From NCBI GenBank assembly GCA_004556205.1, contig SFIL01000016.1, positions 4,788-68,787 on the forward strand: a stretch of 64,000 bases of DNA. The letters run 5' to 3'. Position 1 is the first letter of the stretch. Each line of letters starts with the position of its first letter. Positions 15,958 through 24,667 of this stretch are shown one piece after another. Position numbers and translations under genes: made by a program. Below the pieces are notes generated by a model. The model saw only the letters and a program-made list of their open reading frames with translations, was not told the origin of the DNA and searched no databases. The DNA is from Clostridiales bacterium (GTDB taxonomy: Bacteria > Bacillota > Clostridia > Oscillospirales > Oscillospiraceae).

Positions 15958-16884
15958 TTATTGCAGATACCGATTTTCGAGCGTCTGCACCATATCGACA
16001 TAGGTGTCACGGCAGTCGGCGTAGCGTTCTTCGCGCAGCGCCTCGTAGCATGGCGTCAGCCAGCGCTCGCGCACCTCGGCATAGCGCGCTTTGCCGTCGT
16101 CGCACAGGTCGATGCAGGTGACGATGGCAGGCGCAATCTCATAATATTTCTCAATCAACGCCTCCCCGCCGTGCTCGGTCAGCCAGCCGTCGCGGAAGGC
16201 GCGAAAGGCGGTCAGCTCGGCGCAGTCATCAGGCTTACCCTCGTTTCGGCAGGTTGCAGTCGTGATAAAGCAGAATTTACGCTTTTTGAAGCCGCCGGCC
16301 AGCACATCATAATCGCCGGGCATCCACGGCTCCTTCGGCCAGCGCTTGAGCCAACCCTCGTGCAGCGCGGTGCGGAACGCCTCCGCCGATGCCAGCTTGA
16401 GCTTTCTTACCAACGGTGTCATGAAAATCGCAAGCACAACCTTGACCTCAAACATCAGGTTCGAGCGGCCGTTCTTCTTGTTCCAGCGAGGATCCTTCTG
16501 CATATAGGCTTCCAGCTCGTCCAAGAGATCCTCTGCGATTTGGCGCATACATTTGTCCGTCTGCCCCGGGCAAAGCCGCGCACAGACGTCCAGTTGCTCG
16601 AGGAGCGGCGTATTCTCCTTCTCATATGCCTCAAAAGCAGGAAAAAATTCCTTTTTCGTGATTTTTCTATGATAATCAGGGTATTTTATCACAGCCTCCG
16701 GCAATTTTTCACGCAGCTCGGCGCGTATCTCTTCATAGGCGCTGCCCGCGCTCTCGTTCATTGCCTTTACGGCGGCGGTACGGGCGCGTTTGCCGCAGTA
16801 CATACAGGAGAATTCCTCCAACGCCGCGGGAACCTCCAACGTGTTGCCGCATTCGGGACAGGTCAAGTGTATCGTCTCTGCCAT
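15958..16884 (-). CDS. Zinc-ribbon protein with a CFI-box motif, function unknown
   Basis: The 308-residue protein has an N-terminal zinc ribbon (CPECGN then CMYCGK), a helical middle rich in charged residues, and FCFITTATC near residue 218. The last resembles the CFI-box motif (CFIATA) seen near the C-termini of otherwise unrelated proteins. Several further Cys (CARLCPGQTDKC and later CIDLC) could bind metal. No signal peptide or membrane segment is evident, so it is probably cytoplasmic. AAGGAGCG lies 9 nt before the ATG at 16884, which is preferred to a GTG three codons upstream. It is divergent from the ethanolamine cluster and has no obvious link to it. Confidence 0.7.
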   Translation of the reverse strand: MAETIHLTCPECGNTLEVPAALEEFSCMYCGKRARTAAVKAMNESAGSAYEEIRAELREKLPEAVIKYPDYHRKITKKEFFPAFEAYEKENTPLLEQLDVCARLCPGQTDKCMRQIAEDLLDELEAYMQKDPRWNKKNGRSNLMFEVKVVLAIFMTPLVRKLKLASAEAFRTALHEGWLKRWPKEPWMPGDYDVLAGGFKKRKFCFITTATCRNEGKPDDCAELTAFRAFRDGWLTEHGGEALIEKYYEIAPAIVTCIDLCDDGKARYAEVRERWLTPCYEALREERYADCRDTYVDMVQTLENRYLQ

Positions 16885-17015
16885 GAATATCACGCTCCTT
16901 CTGTGTTATTCTTCCATATTTCGCGCGCCGTGTCAACCGCATAAGGAAACTTTTTTCATTCCGTTCACATTTTTTCGCAACTGCGGGAAATACTACGCTC
17001 GAAAGAAGGGATGAC

Positions 17016-18086
17016 ATGCAGACCTTTACGCTCGGCACGCGCCTGTGCTTCGGAGAGAACGCGCTCGACGCACTGAAAACGCTCGGCGCGCGGCGCGTGC
17101 TTCTCATCACGGACAAATTCTTCGCAGAAAACGGGACGGCGCAAAAAATTTCTGACCTGTGCCTCGCGGAGACGCGCATATTTGCAGAGGTGCAGCCCGA
17201 TCCGCCACTCAGCTTAGTTGCGGAGGGTGTACGGGTGCTCAAAGAGTTTCAGCCAGACGCGCTGCTTGCCCTCGGCGGCGGCAGCGCCATCGACTGCGCC
17301 AAGGGCATCCGCTCGCTCGGGCAGTCCGAGGCGATGCTGATTGCCGTCCCGACGACCTCGGGAACCGGCTCGGAGGTCACCTCGTTCGCCATTTTGACGC
17401 ATGAGGGCGTCAAGCACCCGCTCGTGGAGGACGCCCTGCGCCCCGCCCTCGCGGTCTTGGACGCAAGCCTGCTCGACAAACTGCCTGCGGGACTGGTCGC
17501 AGACGCGGGCATGGATACGCTCTCGCACTGCTTGGAGGCAGTCGCGGCAAAGAACGCCTCGGCATTCTCGGACGCCCTCGCGCAAAGTGCCGCCCGCTGC
17601 GTCCTTGCCGACCTTCCCGCCTCCTATGCCCTTGCCAAAAGCGGCAAAACCGACCGGGTATTGCGCGGCAGGCTGCACGAGGCGGCGACGATGGCGGGCG
17701 TCGCCTTTGACAACGCGGGGCTCGGCGCGTGCCACGCCCTCTCCCACGCCTTGGGCGGTGCGTTCCACCTCGCGCACGGCAAGCTCAACGGTATTCTGCT
17801 CCCGCACATCTTGGAATTTAATCTTCCCGCTGCGGGGGAGGCCTATGCGCGCCTTGCCGCCTCCTGCAAGCTGACCGGCACACGCGGATTGATCTTTGCC
17901 GTCCGCAGATTGCGGCAGCGCTTAGACCTGCCCGAGACGCTGACGCAGGCAGGCTTGGAGCGCACTGCGGTACTCGCAAGGGCAGAGGAGGTCTGCGCGG
18001 CGGCGGCAAACGACCCCTGTGCGAAAACGAATCCCCGTCCTGTTACAGAGGCGGACTTCTCCCGTCTGCTTCACGCCGCACTATGA
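17016..18086 (+). CDS. eutG: Iron-containing alcohol dehydrogenase EutG
   Basis: The 356-residue protein is a group III Fe-alcohol dehydrogenase. LALGGGSAIDCAKGI is the nucleotide-binding GGGS motif and VPTTSGTGSEVTSFAI the conserved second signature. Iron ligands are expected in DAGMDTLSHCLEA and in ACHALSHALGGAFHLAHG. It is short but similar to clostridial EutG/PduQ enzymes. It would reduce acetaldehyde to ethanol and regenerate NAD+ inside the microcompartment. GAAAGAAGGG precedes the ATG and the stop overlaps eutA by ATGA. It is the first gene of the ethanolamine cluster here. No antiterminator or riboswitch-like leader was recognised in the roughly 130 bp upstream. Confidence 0.87.
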   Translation: MQTFTLGTRLCFGENALDALKTLGARRVLLITDKFFAENGTAQKISDLCLAETRIFAEVQPDPPLSLVAEGVRVLKEFQPDALLALGGGSAIDCAKGIRSLGQSEAMLIAVPTTSGTGSEVTSFAILTHEGVKHPLVEDALRPALAVLDASLLDKLPAGLVADAGMDTLSHCLEAVAAKNASAFSDALAQSAARCVLADLPASYALAKSGKTDRVLRGRLHEAATMAGVAFDNAGLGACHALSHALGGAFHLAHGKLNGILLPHILEFNLPAAGEAYARLAASCKLTGTRGLIFAVRRLRQRLDLPETLTQAGLERTAVLARAEEVCAAAANDPCAKTNPRPVTEADFSRLLHAAL

Positions 18087-19471
18087 CGGGCGAACGGCTT
18101 TTGTCGGTGGGCATCGACATCGGCACGACCACGACGCAGCTTGTGATCTCGCGCCTCACTCTCCGCAACGAGGGCGCGGCGTTCAGCGTCCCGCAATTCG
18201 CCATTACAGAAAAAAAGGTGCTTTACCGCAGCGCCATCCACTTTACGCCGCTGCTGTCCGATACCCGCATCGACGCGGCAGGCGTCCGGGAGATCGTCGC
18301 GCGGGAATACACCGCCTCAGGCTACGAAAAAAGCGACATCCAAACAGGCGCGGTCATCATCACGGGCGAGACGGCGCGCAAGGAAAACGCCCGCGAGGTA
18401 TTGAGCGCTCTATCCGATTTTGCGGGAGACTTCGTCGTGGCGACGGCAGGGCCCGCGCTGGAAAGCGTCTTGGCAGGCAAAGGCTCCGGCGCGCAGGCAT
18501 ATTCGGAGGAGCAGCAATGCGCCGTTTTGAACCTCGACATCGGCGGCGGCACAACGAATCTCGCCCTGTTTGAAAACGGCAAATTAAAGGACACCGGCTG
18601 CCTCAATGTCGGCGGACGACTGATGAAATTTGACACAGACGGCACGCTCACCTACCTCTCCCCCGTCCTGCGCCCGCATTTTGATTTTCAGATCGGGCAA
18701 AGGTTGACAGAGGTAGACTTGCAGCCGGTGCTCTCGCTTCTCGTCGATATCCTCTGCCGCACCGTCAGCGGGCAAGGCGGCATTTCGGACTTCATCACGG
18801 ATAAGGCGATCACCGTCACGGGAGAGCCACTGCTGTCCTTTTCCGGCGGCGTAGCGGACCTCATCGACGACAAGCCGCGCGACCCCTTTGCCTACGGCGA
18901 CCTCGGCGTTTTGCTCGGACGGGCGATCTATCAGTCTCCCCTGTGTCAGGGGCGCTTCCTGCGGGCAAAGGAGACGATCCGCGCAACGGTCATCGGCGCG
19001 GGCAGCCACACAACGGAGCTTAGTGGCAGCACGATCTTCTATGACCGCGTGCGTTTTCCGCTGAAAAACCTCCCCGTCGCGGCATTGTCGGAGGAGGAAG
19101 AAGCGTTGGAGCCGCCCGCCCTCGCAGAAAAAATACGGACAAAGACCGCCATCTTCGCCCCCGAAGGCACGCCCACGGTCTTGGCGCTGCACGGCTTGCA
19201 AAACCCGCGTTTTTCAGAATTATGTAAACTTGCCGACGGCGTTGCCCTCGGACTGCGGGACTGCGCGGAGACAGGAAACCCACTCGTCATCGCGGTGCGC
19301 GCGGACATGGGCAAGGCACTGGGGCAGGCGGTCGGGATGCTGCTGCCGGACGCGCCCCTGGTCTGTCTCGATTCGGTGGCGCTGTCCGAAGGCTCCTACC
19401 TCGACATCGGCGCCCCCGTCGCCGGCGGACAAGTCCTCCCCGTCGTCGTCAAAACCCTCGCCCTCGGATAA
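18083..19471 (+). CDS. eutA: Ethanolamine ammonia-lyase reactivating factor EutA
   Basis: The 462-residue protein has an actin/Hsp70-type ATPase fold, with SVGIDIGTTTTQLVIS as phosphate-1 loop and LNLDIGGGTTNLALFENG as the second loop. VIITGETARKENAREVL and ATAGPALESVLAGKGSGA are strongly characteristic of EutA. It swaps damaged cobalamin out of EutBC in an ATP-dependent way. The length matches the family (about 465). It overlaps eutG by 4 bp. The following 331 bp before eutB are repeats, an unusual break, since eutA and eutB are normally close. Confidence 0.92.
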   Translation: MTGERLLSVGIDIGTTTTQLVISRLTLRNEGAAFSVPQFAITEKKVLYRSAIHFTPLLSDTRIDAAGVREIVAREYTASGYEKSDIQTGAVIITGETARKENAREVLSALSDFAGDFVVATAGPALESVLAGKGSGAQAYSEEQQCAVLNLDIGGGTTNLALFENGKLKDTGCLNVGGRLMKFDTDGTLTYLSPVLRPHFDFQIGQRLTEVDLQPVLSLLVDILCRTVSGQGGISDFITDKAITVTGEPLLSFSGGVADLIDDKPRDPFAYGDLGVLLGRAIYQSPLCQGRFLRAKETIRATVIGAGSHTTELSGSTIFYDRVRFPLKNLPVAALSEEEEALEPPALAEKIRTKTAIFAPEGTPTVLALHGLQNPRFSELCKLADGVALGLRDCAETGNPLVIAVRADMGKALGQAVGMLLPDAPLVCLDSVALSEGSYLDIGAPVAGGQVLPVVVKTLALG

Positions 19472-19500
19472 CCACCCTCTGTGGGTTAGGCTTCCCCGTC

Positions 19501-19649
19501 TGTCATTGCGAGACCAATGCGCACACTACCCGCGAGGGGTACGCCGCATCCGTAGCGTTCCTTCGTCGCGAACGGCTGCGCAGTGGTCGTGGCAATCTCG
19601 TGTAGGCACTCCCATAGATTGCCACGTCGCTTCGCTCCTCGCAATGACA
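19501..19649. repeat. TGTCATTGCG-family inverted pair
   Basis: It starts TGTCATTGCGAGACC, contains an arm with CGAGGGGTACGCCGCATCCG, passes through GTGGCAATCTCGTG, and ends with an inverted copy ATTGCCACGTCGCTTCGC to GCAATGACA. Confidence 0.85.
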
Positions 19650-19703
19650 CGAAAAAGGGACCCCATACGCAATTCAAAATTCGCGCGAAGTGCCACCACC
19701 GTT

Positions 19704-19752
19704 ATTCACGATTCACGATTCACCATTCACGATTCACCATTCACGATTCACC
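19704..19752. repeat. Seven tandem copies of a 7-bp unit (ATTCACG/ATTCACC)
   Basis: Seven consecutive heptamers, each ATTCACG or ATTCACC, make up 49 bp about 50 bp before eutB. The length is a multiple of seven, so copy-number change here would not affect any frame but would alter spacing. Confidence 0.85.
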
Positions 19753-19802
19753 AAACGCCCACCAAAACGCACGCACTACATGACAAAAAAGGAGCTGTTC
19801 AT

Positions 19803-21164
19803 TTGAAGCTGAAAGCACTGCTGTTCGGAAAAACCTACGCCTTTCGGGACGTGAAGGAAGTCCTTGCCAAGGCAAATGAGGAAAAATCGGGCGACAAATT
19901 GGCAGGCATCGCGGCGCAAAGCGCGGAAGAACGCGTCGCGGCAAAGGTCGTGCTGTCGGAGCTGCTGCTGTCCGACCTGCGCGAGAACCCGGTCGTCCCC
20001 TACGAGCTGGACGAGGTCACGCGCATCATTCAGGACGATGTCAACGAGCGCATTTATCAGGAGATTCGCGGCTGGAGCGTCTCGGAGCTGCGGGAGTGGC
20101 TGCTCTCCGAAACGACCACAACCGCCGATATCGCCAGGGTGCGGCGCGGTCTGACGAGCGAGATGATCGCCGCCGTCTGCAAGCTGATGAGCAACTTAGA
20201 CCTCATCACCTGCGCAAAAAAAATGCCCGTCACCGCCCACTGCAACACGACCATCGGCTTGCCCGGGACACTCTCATGCCGCCTGCAGCCAAACCACCCT
20301 ACGGATGACATTGACGGTATTGTCGCCTCGGTCATGGAGGGCTTGAGCTTCGGCGCGGGGGACGCGGTGATCGGCTTGAATCCTGCCGGCGACACCGTAG
20401 ACAGCACCAGGCGCATCCTCACAAAGTTTGACGAGATCAAGCGCAGGTATGAGATCCCGACGCAGATCTGCGTTCTGGCGCATATCACCACACAGATGCG
20501 GGCAATCGAGGCAGGCGCGCCCGCCGACCTCATCTTCCAGTCCATCGCAGGCTCCCAGAAGGGCAACGAGGCCTTCGGCTTTGACGGCAAGACCGTCGAG
20601 CAGGCGCGGCAGCTTGCCCTCACGCAGGGCACGGCGGAGGGGCCGAACGTCCTCTATTTCGAGACGGGACAAGGCTCCGAGCTGTCCAGCGAGGCGCATT
20701 TCGGCGCGGATCAGGTGACGATGGAGGCGCGGTGCTACGGCTTTGCCAAGCGCTACCGGCCGTTCTTGGTCAACACCGTCGTCGGCTTCATTGGGCCTGA
20801 ATATCTCTATGACGCAAGGCAGGTCATCCGCGCGGGACTGGAGGATCACTTCATGGGCAAGCTCACGGGCATCCCGATGGGCTGCGACGCGTGCTACACC
20901 AACCATATGAAGGCCGACCAAAACGACATTGAAAACCTCGCCGCCCTGCTGACGGCGGCAGGCTGCAACTATTTCATGGGCATCCCCCACGGCGACGATG
21001 TCATGCTCAATTATCAGACGACCGGCTTCCGCGAGACGGCGACGCTGCGGAGTATTTTCGGTCTGACGGCGATTCCGCCGTTCCAGCGCTGGCTTGAGCG
21101 CATGGGCTTCGTGGAAAACGGCAGGCTCACGGCAAAAGCGGGCGACGGCTCGGCACTGTTATAA
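19803..21164 (+). CDS. eutB: Ethanolamine ammonia-lyase large subunit EutB
   Basis: The 453-residue protein has the same length as the enterobacterial subunit. It starts MKLKALLFGKTYAFRDVKEV using TTG at 19803, placed 8 nt after AAAAAAGGAG; no ATG in frame fits the family N-terminus. Core blocks include VTRIIQDDVNERIY, TTIGLPGTLSCRLQPN, LSFGAGDAVIGLNPAGD, FETGQGSELSSEAHFGADQ and IGPEYLYDARQVIRAGLED. It forms the TIM-barrel active site where adenosylcobalamin radical chemistry turns ethanolamine into acetaldehyde and ammonia. eutC follows after 12 bp. Confidence 0.95.
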   Translation: MKLKALLFGKTYAFRDVKEVLAKANEEKSGDKLAGIAAQSAEERVAAKVVLSELLLSDLRENPVVPYELDEVTRIIQDDVNERIYQEIRGWSVSELREWLLSETTTTADIARVRRGLTSEMIAAVCKLMSNLDLITCAKKMPVTAHCNTTIGLPGTLSCRLQPNHPTDDIDGIVASVMEGLSFGAGDAVIGLNPAGDTVDSTRRILTKFDEIKRRYEIPTQICVLAHITTQMRAIEAGAPADLIFQSIAGSQKGNEAFGFDGKTVEQARQLALTQGTAEGPNVLYFETGQGSELSSEAHFGADQVTMEARCYGFAKRYRPFLVNTVVGFIGPEYLYDARQVIRAGLEDHFMGKLTGIPMGCDACYTNHMKADQNDIENLAALLTAAGCNYFMGIPHGDDVMLNYQTTGFRETATLRSIFGLTAIPPFQRWLERMGFVENGRLTAKAGDGSALL

Positions 21165-21176
21165 AGGAGGCGCGGG

Positions 21177-22076
21177 ATGAACAAAGAGGAACTGAAAACC
21201 ATTGTCGCGCAGATGCTGCGGGAGCTGCACACGGGAGAGCACCCCGAGCCGACCGTCAAAGCGGGCGACTATAAGCCGACGCAGAACCTCCGCACGGAAG
21301 ACGGCGGCGTCATTGCGGATATCACAGCCGTCGATCTGCGCAAGCAGTATTTGGTGGAGAACCCAAAAAACGCGGCGGCGTTCCAAGCGCTCAAAGCCAA
21401 AACACCCGCGCGCCTCGGCGTCGGACGGGCAGGCACGCGCTATAAGACCGCAATGCTGCTCCGCTTCCGCGCGGATCACGCGGCGGCACAGGACAGCGTA
21501 TTCTCCCTTGTCCCGGAGGATTTTGCCAAGGCAAACGGGCTGATTCCCGTGCAGACCGAGTGCCGCGACAAGGACGAATATCTGACGCGCCCCGACCTCG
21601 GGCGGCGCTTTGACGAGCAGAATCAAATCGTCATCCGCGAAACGTGCGCCAATCAGCGCGTCCTGCTCGTCATCGGCGACGGGCTTTCCTCGGCGGCAAT
21701 CGAGGCAAATGCCATCGACTGCGCAAGCGCCATCCGACAGGGCCTAAAGGCTTACGGCATCGAGTTGGGCAAGAGTCTGTTCATCAAATTCTGCCGCGTC
21801 GGCGCGTCCGACCACATCGGCGACCTGACCGGCTGCGAGCTGGTCTGTATGCTCGTCGGCGAACGCCCGGGACTGGTGACAAACGAATCCATGTCCGCCT
21901 ATATCACCTACCGCCCCCATCGCGGCATCTCCGAATCCAAGCGCACCGTCGTGTCAAATATCCACCGGCAGGGCGTTTCGGCAGTCGAGGCGGGCGCGCA
22001 TATCGCCTCGCTGATCGACAAAATGCTCAAGCAAAAAGCGTCCGGCATTGATTTGGTGCAGGAGGTGACGGCATGA
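21177..22076 (+). CDS. eutC: Ethanolamine ammonia-lyase small subunit EutC
   Basis: The 299-residue protein has a variable N-terminal region of about 60 residues. The conserved part follows: KTPARLGVGRAGTRYKTAMLL, then LLVIGDGLSSAAIEANA, then GERPGLVTNESMSAYITYRP. EutC binds the lower face of adenosylcobalamin and completes the active site with EutB. The N-terminal helix region is where microcompartment targeting is expected for this subunit. AAAGGAGG precedes the ATG, and the stop overlaps eutL by ATGA. It appears intact. Confidence 0.94.
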   Translation: MNKEELKTIVAQMLRELHTGEHPEPTVKAGDYKPTQNLRTEDGGVIADITAVDLRKQYLVENPKNAAAFQALKAKTPARLGVGRAGTRYKTAMLLRFRADHAAAQDSVFSLVPEDFAKANGLIPVQTECRDKDEYLTRPDLGRRFDEQNQIVIRETCANQRVLLVIGDGLSSAAIEANAIDCASAIRQGLKAYGIELGKSLFIKFCRVGASDHIGDLTGCELVCMLVGERPGLVTNESMSAYITYRPHRGISESKRTVVSNIHRQGVSAVEAGAHIASLIDKMLKQKASGIDLVQEVTA

Positions 22077-22644
22077 TCAGTCAGATGATTCCGGTAAAGA
22101 CCCTCTCCGTGCAGCTCATTGCCAACGTCAGTCAGGGACTGCGCAAAGCGTTAAAGCTCCCGAAGGAGTGCAGCACCGTCGGACTGCTCTCCACGGATTG
22201 CGACGACGCGACCTATATCGCGCTCGACGAGGCGACCAAGGCGGCAAGCGTGTTCTCGGCGGGCGCAACCCCTCGGAGGTCAAAAGCGGCTTACAGGCGG
22301 CGTGCGCAGCCCTCGAAACCCTCGGCTTCCGCACCGCGAATGAAGAGGGCGACATCGTCTATCTCGCCCACTGCGTCTCGCGCACGGGCAGCTATCTGTC
22401 CTCCCTCGCCCATATCCCCATCGGGCAGCCGCTGGCGTACCTGATTGCGCCGCCCGTGGAGGCGGTCGTGGGCTTGGACGCTGCGCTCAAAGCCTCGGAT
22501 GTCGAGCTGAAGGAATTCTTCGCCCCGCCGAGCGAGACGAACTTCGCAGGCGGACTGCTCACAGGCACGCAGTCGGCGTGTCAGGCAGCGTGCGACGCCT
22601 TTGCAGAGGCAATCCGGGCAGTCGCAAGCACGCCGATCGAATAG
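22073..22644 (+). pseudogene. eutL: Microcompartment shell protein EutL, broken by an internal deletion with frameshift
   Basis: The frame from ATG 22073 reads MISQMIPVKTLSVQLIANV through LLSTDCDDATYIALDEATKAASV and then goes out of frame. The next frame picks up VLGGRNPSEVKSGLQAA and continues through AHCVSRTGSYLSSLA, PLAYLIAPPVEA, PPPSETNF-like APPSETNFAGG and TGTQSACQAACDAF to the TAG at 22644. Both halves align with EutL, a tandem-BMC trimer with a central pore. About 25 residues (the YGRSLYAG region of enterobacterial EutL) are missing at about 22248-22258, and the frames fit a loss of 3n+1 bases. A functional shell protein cannot be made unless the sequence is an assembly error. It overlaps eutC by 4 bp; eutE follows at 22656. 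Confidence 0.85.
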
Positions 22645-22655
22645 GAGGAAACAAC

Positions 22656-24098
22656 ATGGAATTGGATAAAGACTTACGCTCCGTGCAGGAGACAAGGACG
22701 CTCCTCTGTCAGGCGGAGGCGGCGTTTCAGACCCTCCGCACCTACTCTCAGGAGCAGCTCGACGCCATCACGGAGGCGATCTCCCGTGCGGGCAGCGAGA
22801 ACGCCGCCATGCTTGGAAAAATGGCGTGCGAGGAGACGGGCTTCGGCAACGCGAGGGATAAGGAGGCAAAGAACCGTTTCGCCTCCGAACACGTCTACAG
22901 TGCGATTCGCGGCATGAAGACCGTCGGCATCCTGCGTGAGGATCGGGAGAAGCGCGTCTGGGACGTCGGCGTCCCCGTCGGCGTGATCGCGGGTATCGTT
23001 CCCTCGACGAACCCGACCTCGACGGTCATCTATAAGGCGATGATCGCGCTCAAGGCAGGCAGTCCCATCGTCTTTTCGCCCCACCCGCACGCGGTGCAAT
23101 GCACGATGAAAGCGGCAGAATTGATCTCCCGTGCGGCGGAGGCGGCAGGCTGCCCGAAAGGTGCCATCGGTTGCATCTCCACGCCGACCATGCCTGCCGT
23201 ACAGGAGCTGATGCGCCACGAATATACCCGCCTCATCCTCGCCACCGGCGGCGGCGCGATGGTGCGCGCAGCGTATTCATCGGGCAAACCCGCCATCGGT
23301 GTCGGCGCGGGCAACGGACCCGCCTATATCCACAAATCCGCCGATATCCCCAAGGCGGTCGCGGACATCATTCGGTCAAAAACCTTCGATAACAGCACGG
23401 TCTGCGCCTCGGAGCAGAGCATCGTGGTCGAAGAATGCTGCGCTGAGAAGGTCAAAGCGGAGTTTCAAAAACAGGGCGCTTACTTCCTCCCGACCGAAGA
23501 GGCGGGAAAGCTCGCGAAACTCCTCCTGCGCGCGGACGGCACTATCAATCCCAAGGTCGTGGGCAAGACCGCCTGCGAGGTCGCCAAGCTTGCAGGCTTC
23601 ACCGTCCCGCAGGGCACAAAGGTGCTGGTCGCCCGCGAGACGGAGGCGGGGCCAACCCGACCGTACTCCCGCGAAAAGCTCTGCCCCGTCCTCGCCCTGT
23701 TCATTGAGCATGACGAGAATACCGTTTTGAAGCGCGCCGTCGAGGTGCTGTTGGGAGAGGGCGCGGGACACACCTTCGCCATCCACGCCAAGGACGAGGC
23801 GGTCATTCGCCGCTTTGCGTTGGAAATTCCCGTCTCGCGCTTCCTTGTCAATACCCCCGCCTCCCTCGGCGGCATCGGGCTGACGACAAACCTGTTCCCC
23901 GCCCTCACCCTCGGCTGCGGCGCGGTGGGCGGCAGCTCGTCGTCGAACAACATCGGGCCGCTCGACCTCATCAACCTGCGCCGTGTGGCGTGGGGCACGG
24001 AGGAGGCAGACAGAGCCGCAGCACCGCAAGAGGACGCAGCACTCTTGGAAACCCTGACGCAAGAGATCCTGCGCAGACTGAATCACGGCAAAATGTAA
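22656..24098 (+). CDS. eutE: Acylating acetaldehyde dehydrogenase EutE
   Basis: The 480-residue protein belongs to the CoA-acylating aldehyde dehydrogenase family. VGVIAGIVPSTNPTSTVIYK and LATGGGAMVRAAYSSGKPA form the nucleotide-binding face, and FDNSTVCASEQSIVV contains the catalytic Cys. RFLVNTPASLGGIG is also conserved. It converts acetaldehyde plus CoA and NAD+ to acetyl-CoA inside the microcompartment. The N-terminal helix (about residues 1-25), before the catalytic domain, is where an encapsulation peptide is expected. AGGAGG lies about 8 nt before the ATG at 22656. It is intact. Confidence 0.94.
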   Translation: MELDKDLRSVQETRTLLCQAEAAFQTLRTYSQEQLDAITEAISRAGSENAAMLGKMACEETGFGNARDKEAKNRFASEHVYSAIRGMKTVGILREDREKRVWDVGVPVGVIAGIVPSTNPTSTVIYKAMIALKAGSPIVFSPHPHAVQCTMKAAELISRAAEAAGCPKGAIGCISTPTMPAVQELMRHEYTRLILATGGGAMVRAAYSSGKPAIGVGAGNGPAYIHKSADIPKAVADIIRSKTFDNSTVCASEQSIVVEECCAEKVKAEFQKQGAYFLPTEEAGKLAKLLLRADGTINPKVVGKTACEVAKLAGFTVPQGTKVLVARETEAGPTRPYSREKLCPVLALFIEHDENTVLKRAVEVLLGEGAGHTFAIHAKDEAVIRRFALEIPVSRFLVNTPASLGGIGLTTNLFPALTLGCGAVGGSSSSNNIGPLDLINLRRVAWGTEEADRAAAPQEDAALLETLTQEILRRLNHGKM

Positions 24099-24118
24099 AA
24101 AAACGCAGCCCATTCCCC

Positions 24119-24333
24119 TGTAGGGCGGGGACATGTCCCCGCCGTCCGCGCAGCGGCAGACCGTACAAACGAACAGCTTTGTACGCACTTGGTAGTTCCG
24201 CACGTGGGCGGATGATATCCGCCCCTACGGCGATGGCTGCGACAGATCTCGTAGGGGCGGCTATTAGCCGCCCGGCGGAGGTTGCACGCACGCGGTAGTT
24301 CCTGCACCGGCGGGGACATGTCCCCGCCCTACA
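24119..24333. repeat. Cluster of GC-rich palindromic repeats between eutE and eutM
   Basis: The cluster holds TAGGGCGGGGACATGTCCCC (24121), GGGCGGATGATATCCGCCC (24206), GTAGGGGCGGCTATTAGCCG (24251) and CGGGGACATGTCCCCG (24311). They are joined by spacers with GCGCAGCGGCAGACCGT and CTTGGTAGTTCC that recur at about 2395-2430. Each unit can fold as a hairpin. Confidence 0.8.
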
Positions 24334-24370
24334 GACACCATTCATTAAACTTTATCATGGAGGAACCAAC

Positions 24371-24667
24371 ATGAACACAAACTCACTCGGTATGATCGAA
24401 ACACGCGGACTGGTCGGCGCGATCGAAGCGGCGGACGCGATGGTCAAGGCGGCAAATGTCCAGCTCGTCGGTAAGGAGCAGGTCGGCGGCGGCTTGGTGA
24501 CCGTCATGGTACGCGGCGATGTCGGCGCGGTCAAGGCGGCGACGGACGCGGGCGCGGCAGCAGCGGAAAAGGTCGGAGAACTGATCTCCGTCCATGTCAT
24601 CCCCAGACCGCACACGGAGGTTGACGCGATCCTGCCCAAGGGACGCGGCGATATCGCGCAGAAATAA
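24371..24667 (+). CDS. eutM: Microcompartment hexamer shell protein EutM (BMC-H)
   Basis: The 98-residue single-BMC-domain protein reads SLGMIETRGLVGAIEAADAM, AANVQLVGKEQVGGGLVTV, VRGDVGAVKAATDAGAAAAE and VHVIPRPHTEVDAILP. This is nearly the textbook EutM/PduA sequence, including the pore-proximal segment and the PRPHxxVE tail. Hexamers of it tile the shell facets. GGAGGAAC precedes the ATG. The TAA overlaps the eutT ATG by one base. It is the only intact BMC-domain shell gene in the window. Confidence 0.95.
   Translation: MNTNSLGMIETRGLVGAIEAADAMVKAANVQLVGKEQVGGGLVTVMVRGDVGAVKAATDAGAAAAEKVGELISVHVIPRPHTEVDAILPKGRGDIAQK

Larger units (their letters stand above)
19472..19802. other. Repeat-filled gap between eutA and eutB
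   Basis: No gene is seen. The gap holds an inverted TGTCATTGCG pair at 19501-19649 and a 7-bp tandem repeat at 19704-19752, then the eutB ribosome binding site. No promoter was recognised, so eutB transcription may depend on read-through. Confidence 0.7.

Noticed and set aside
15842..19752. Possible CRISPR array from the short tandem repeats
   Set aside because: Units are 7 bp and directly adjacent, with no spacers of constant length and no cas genes.
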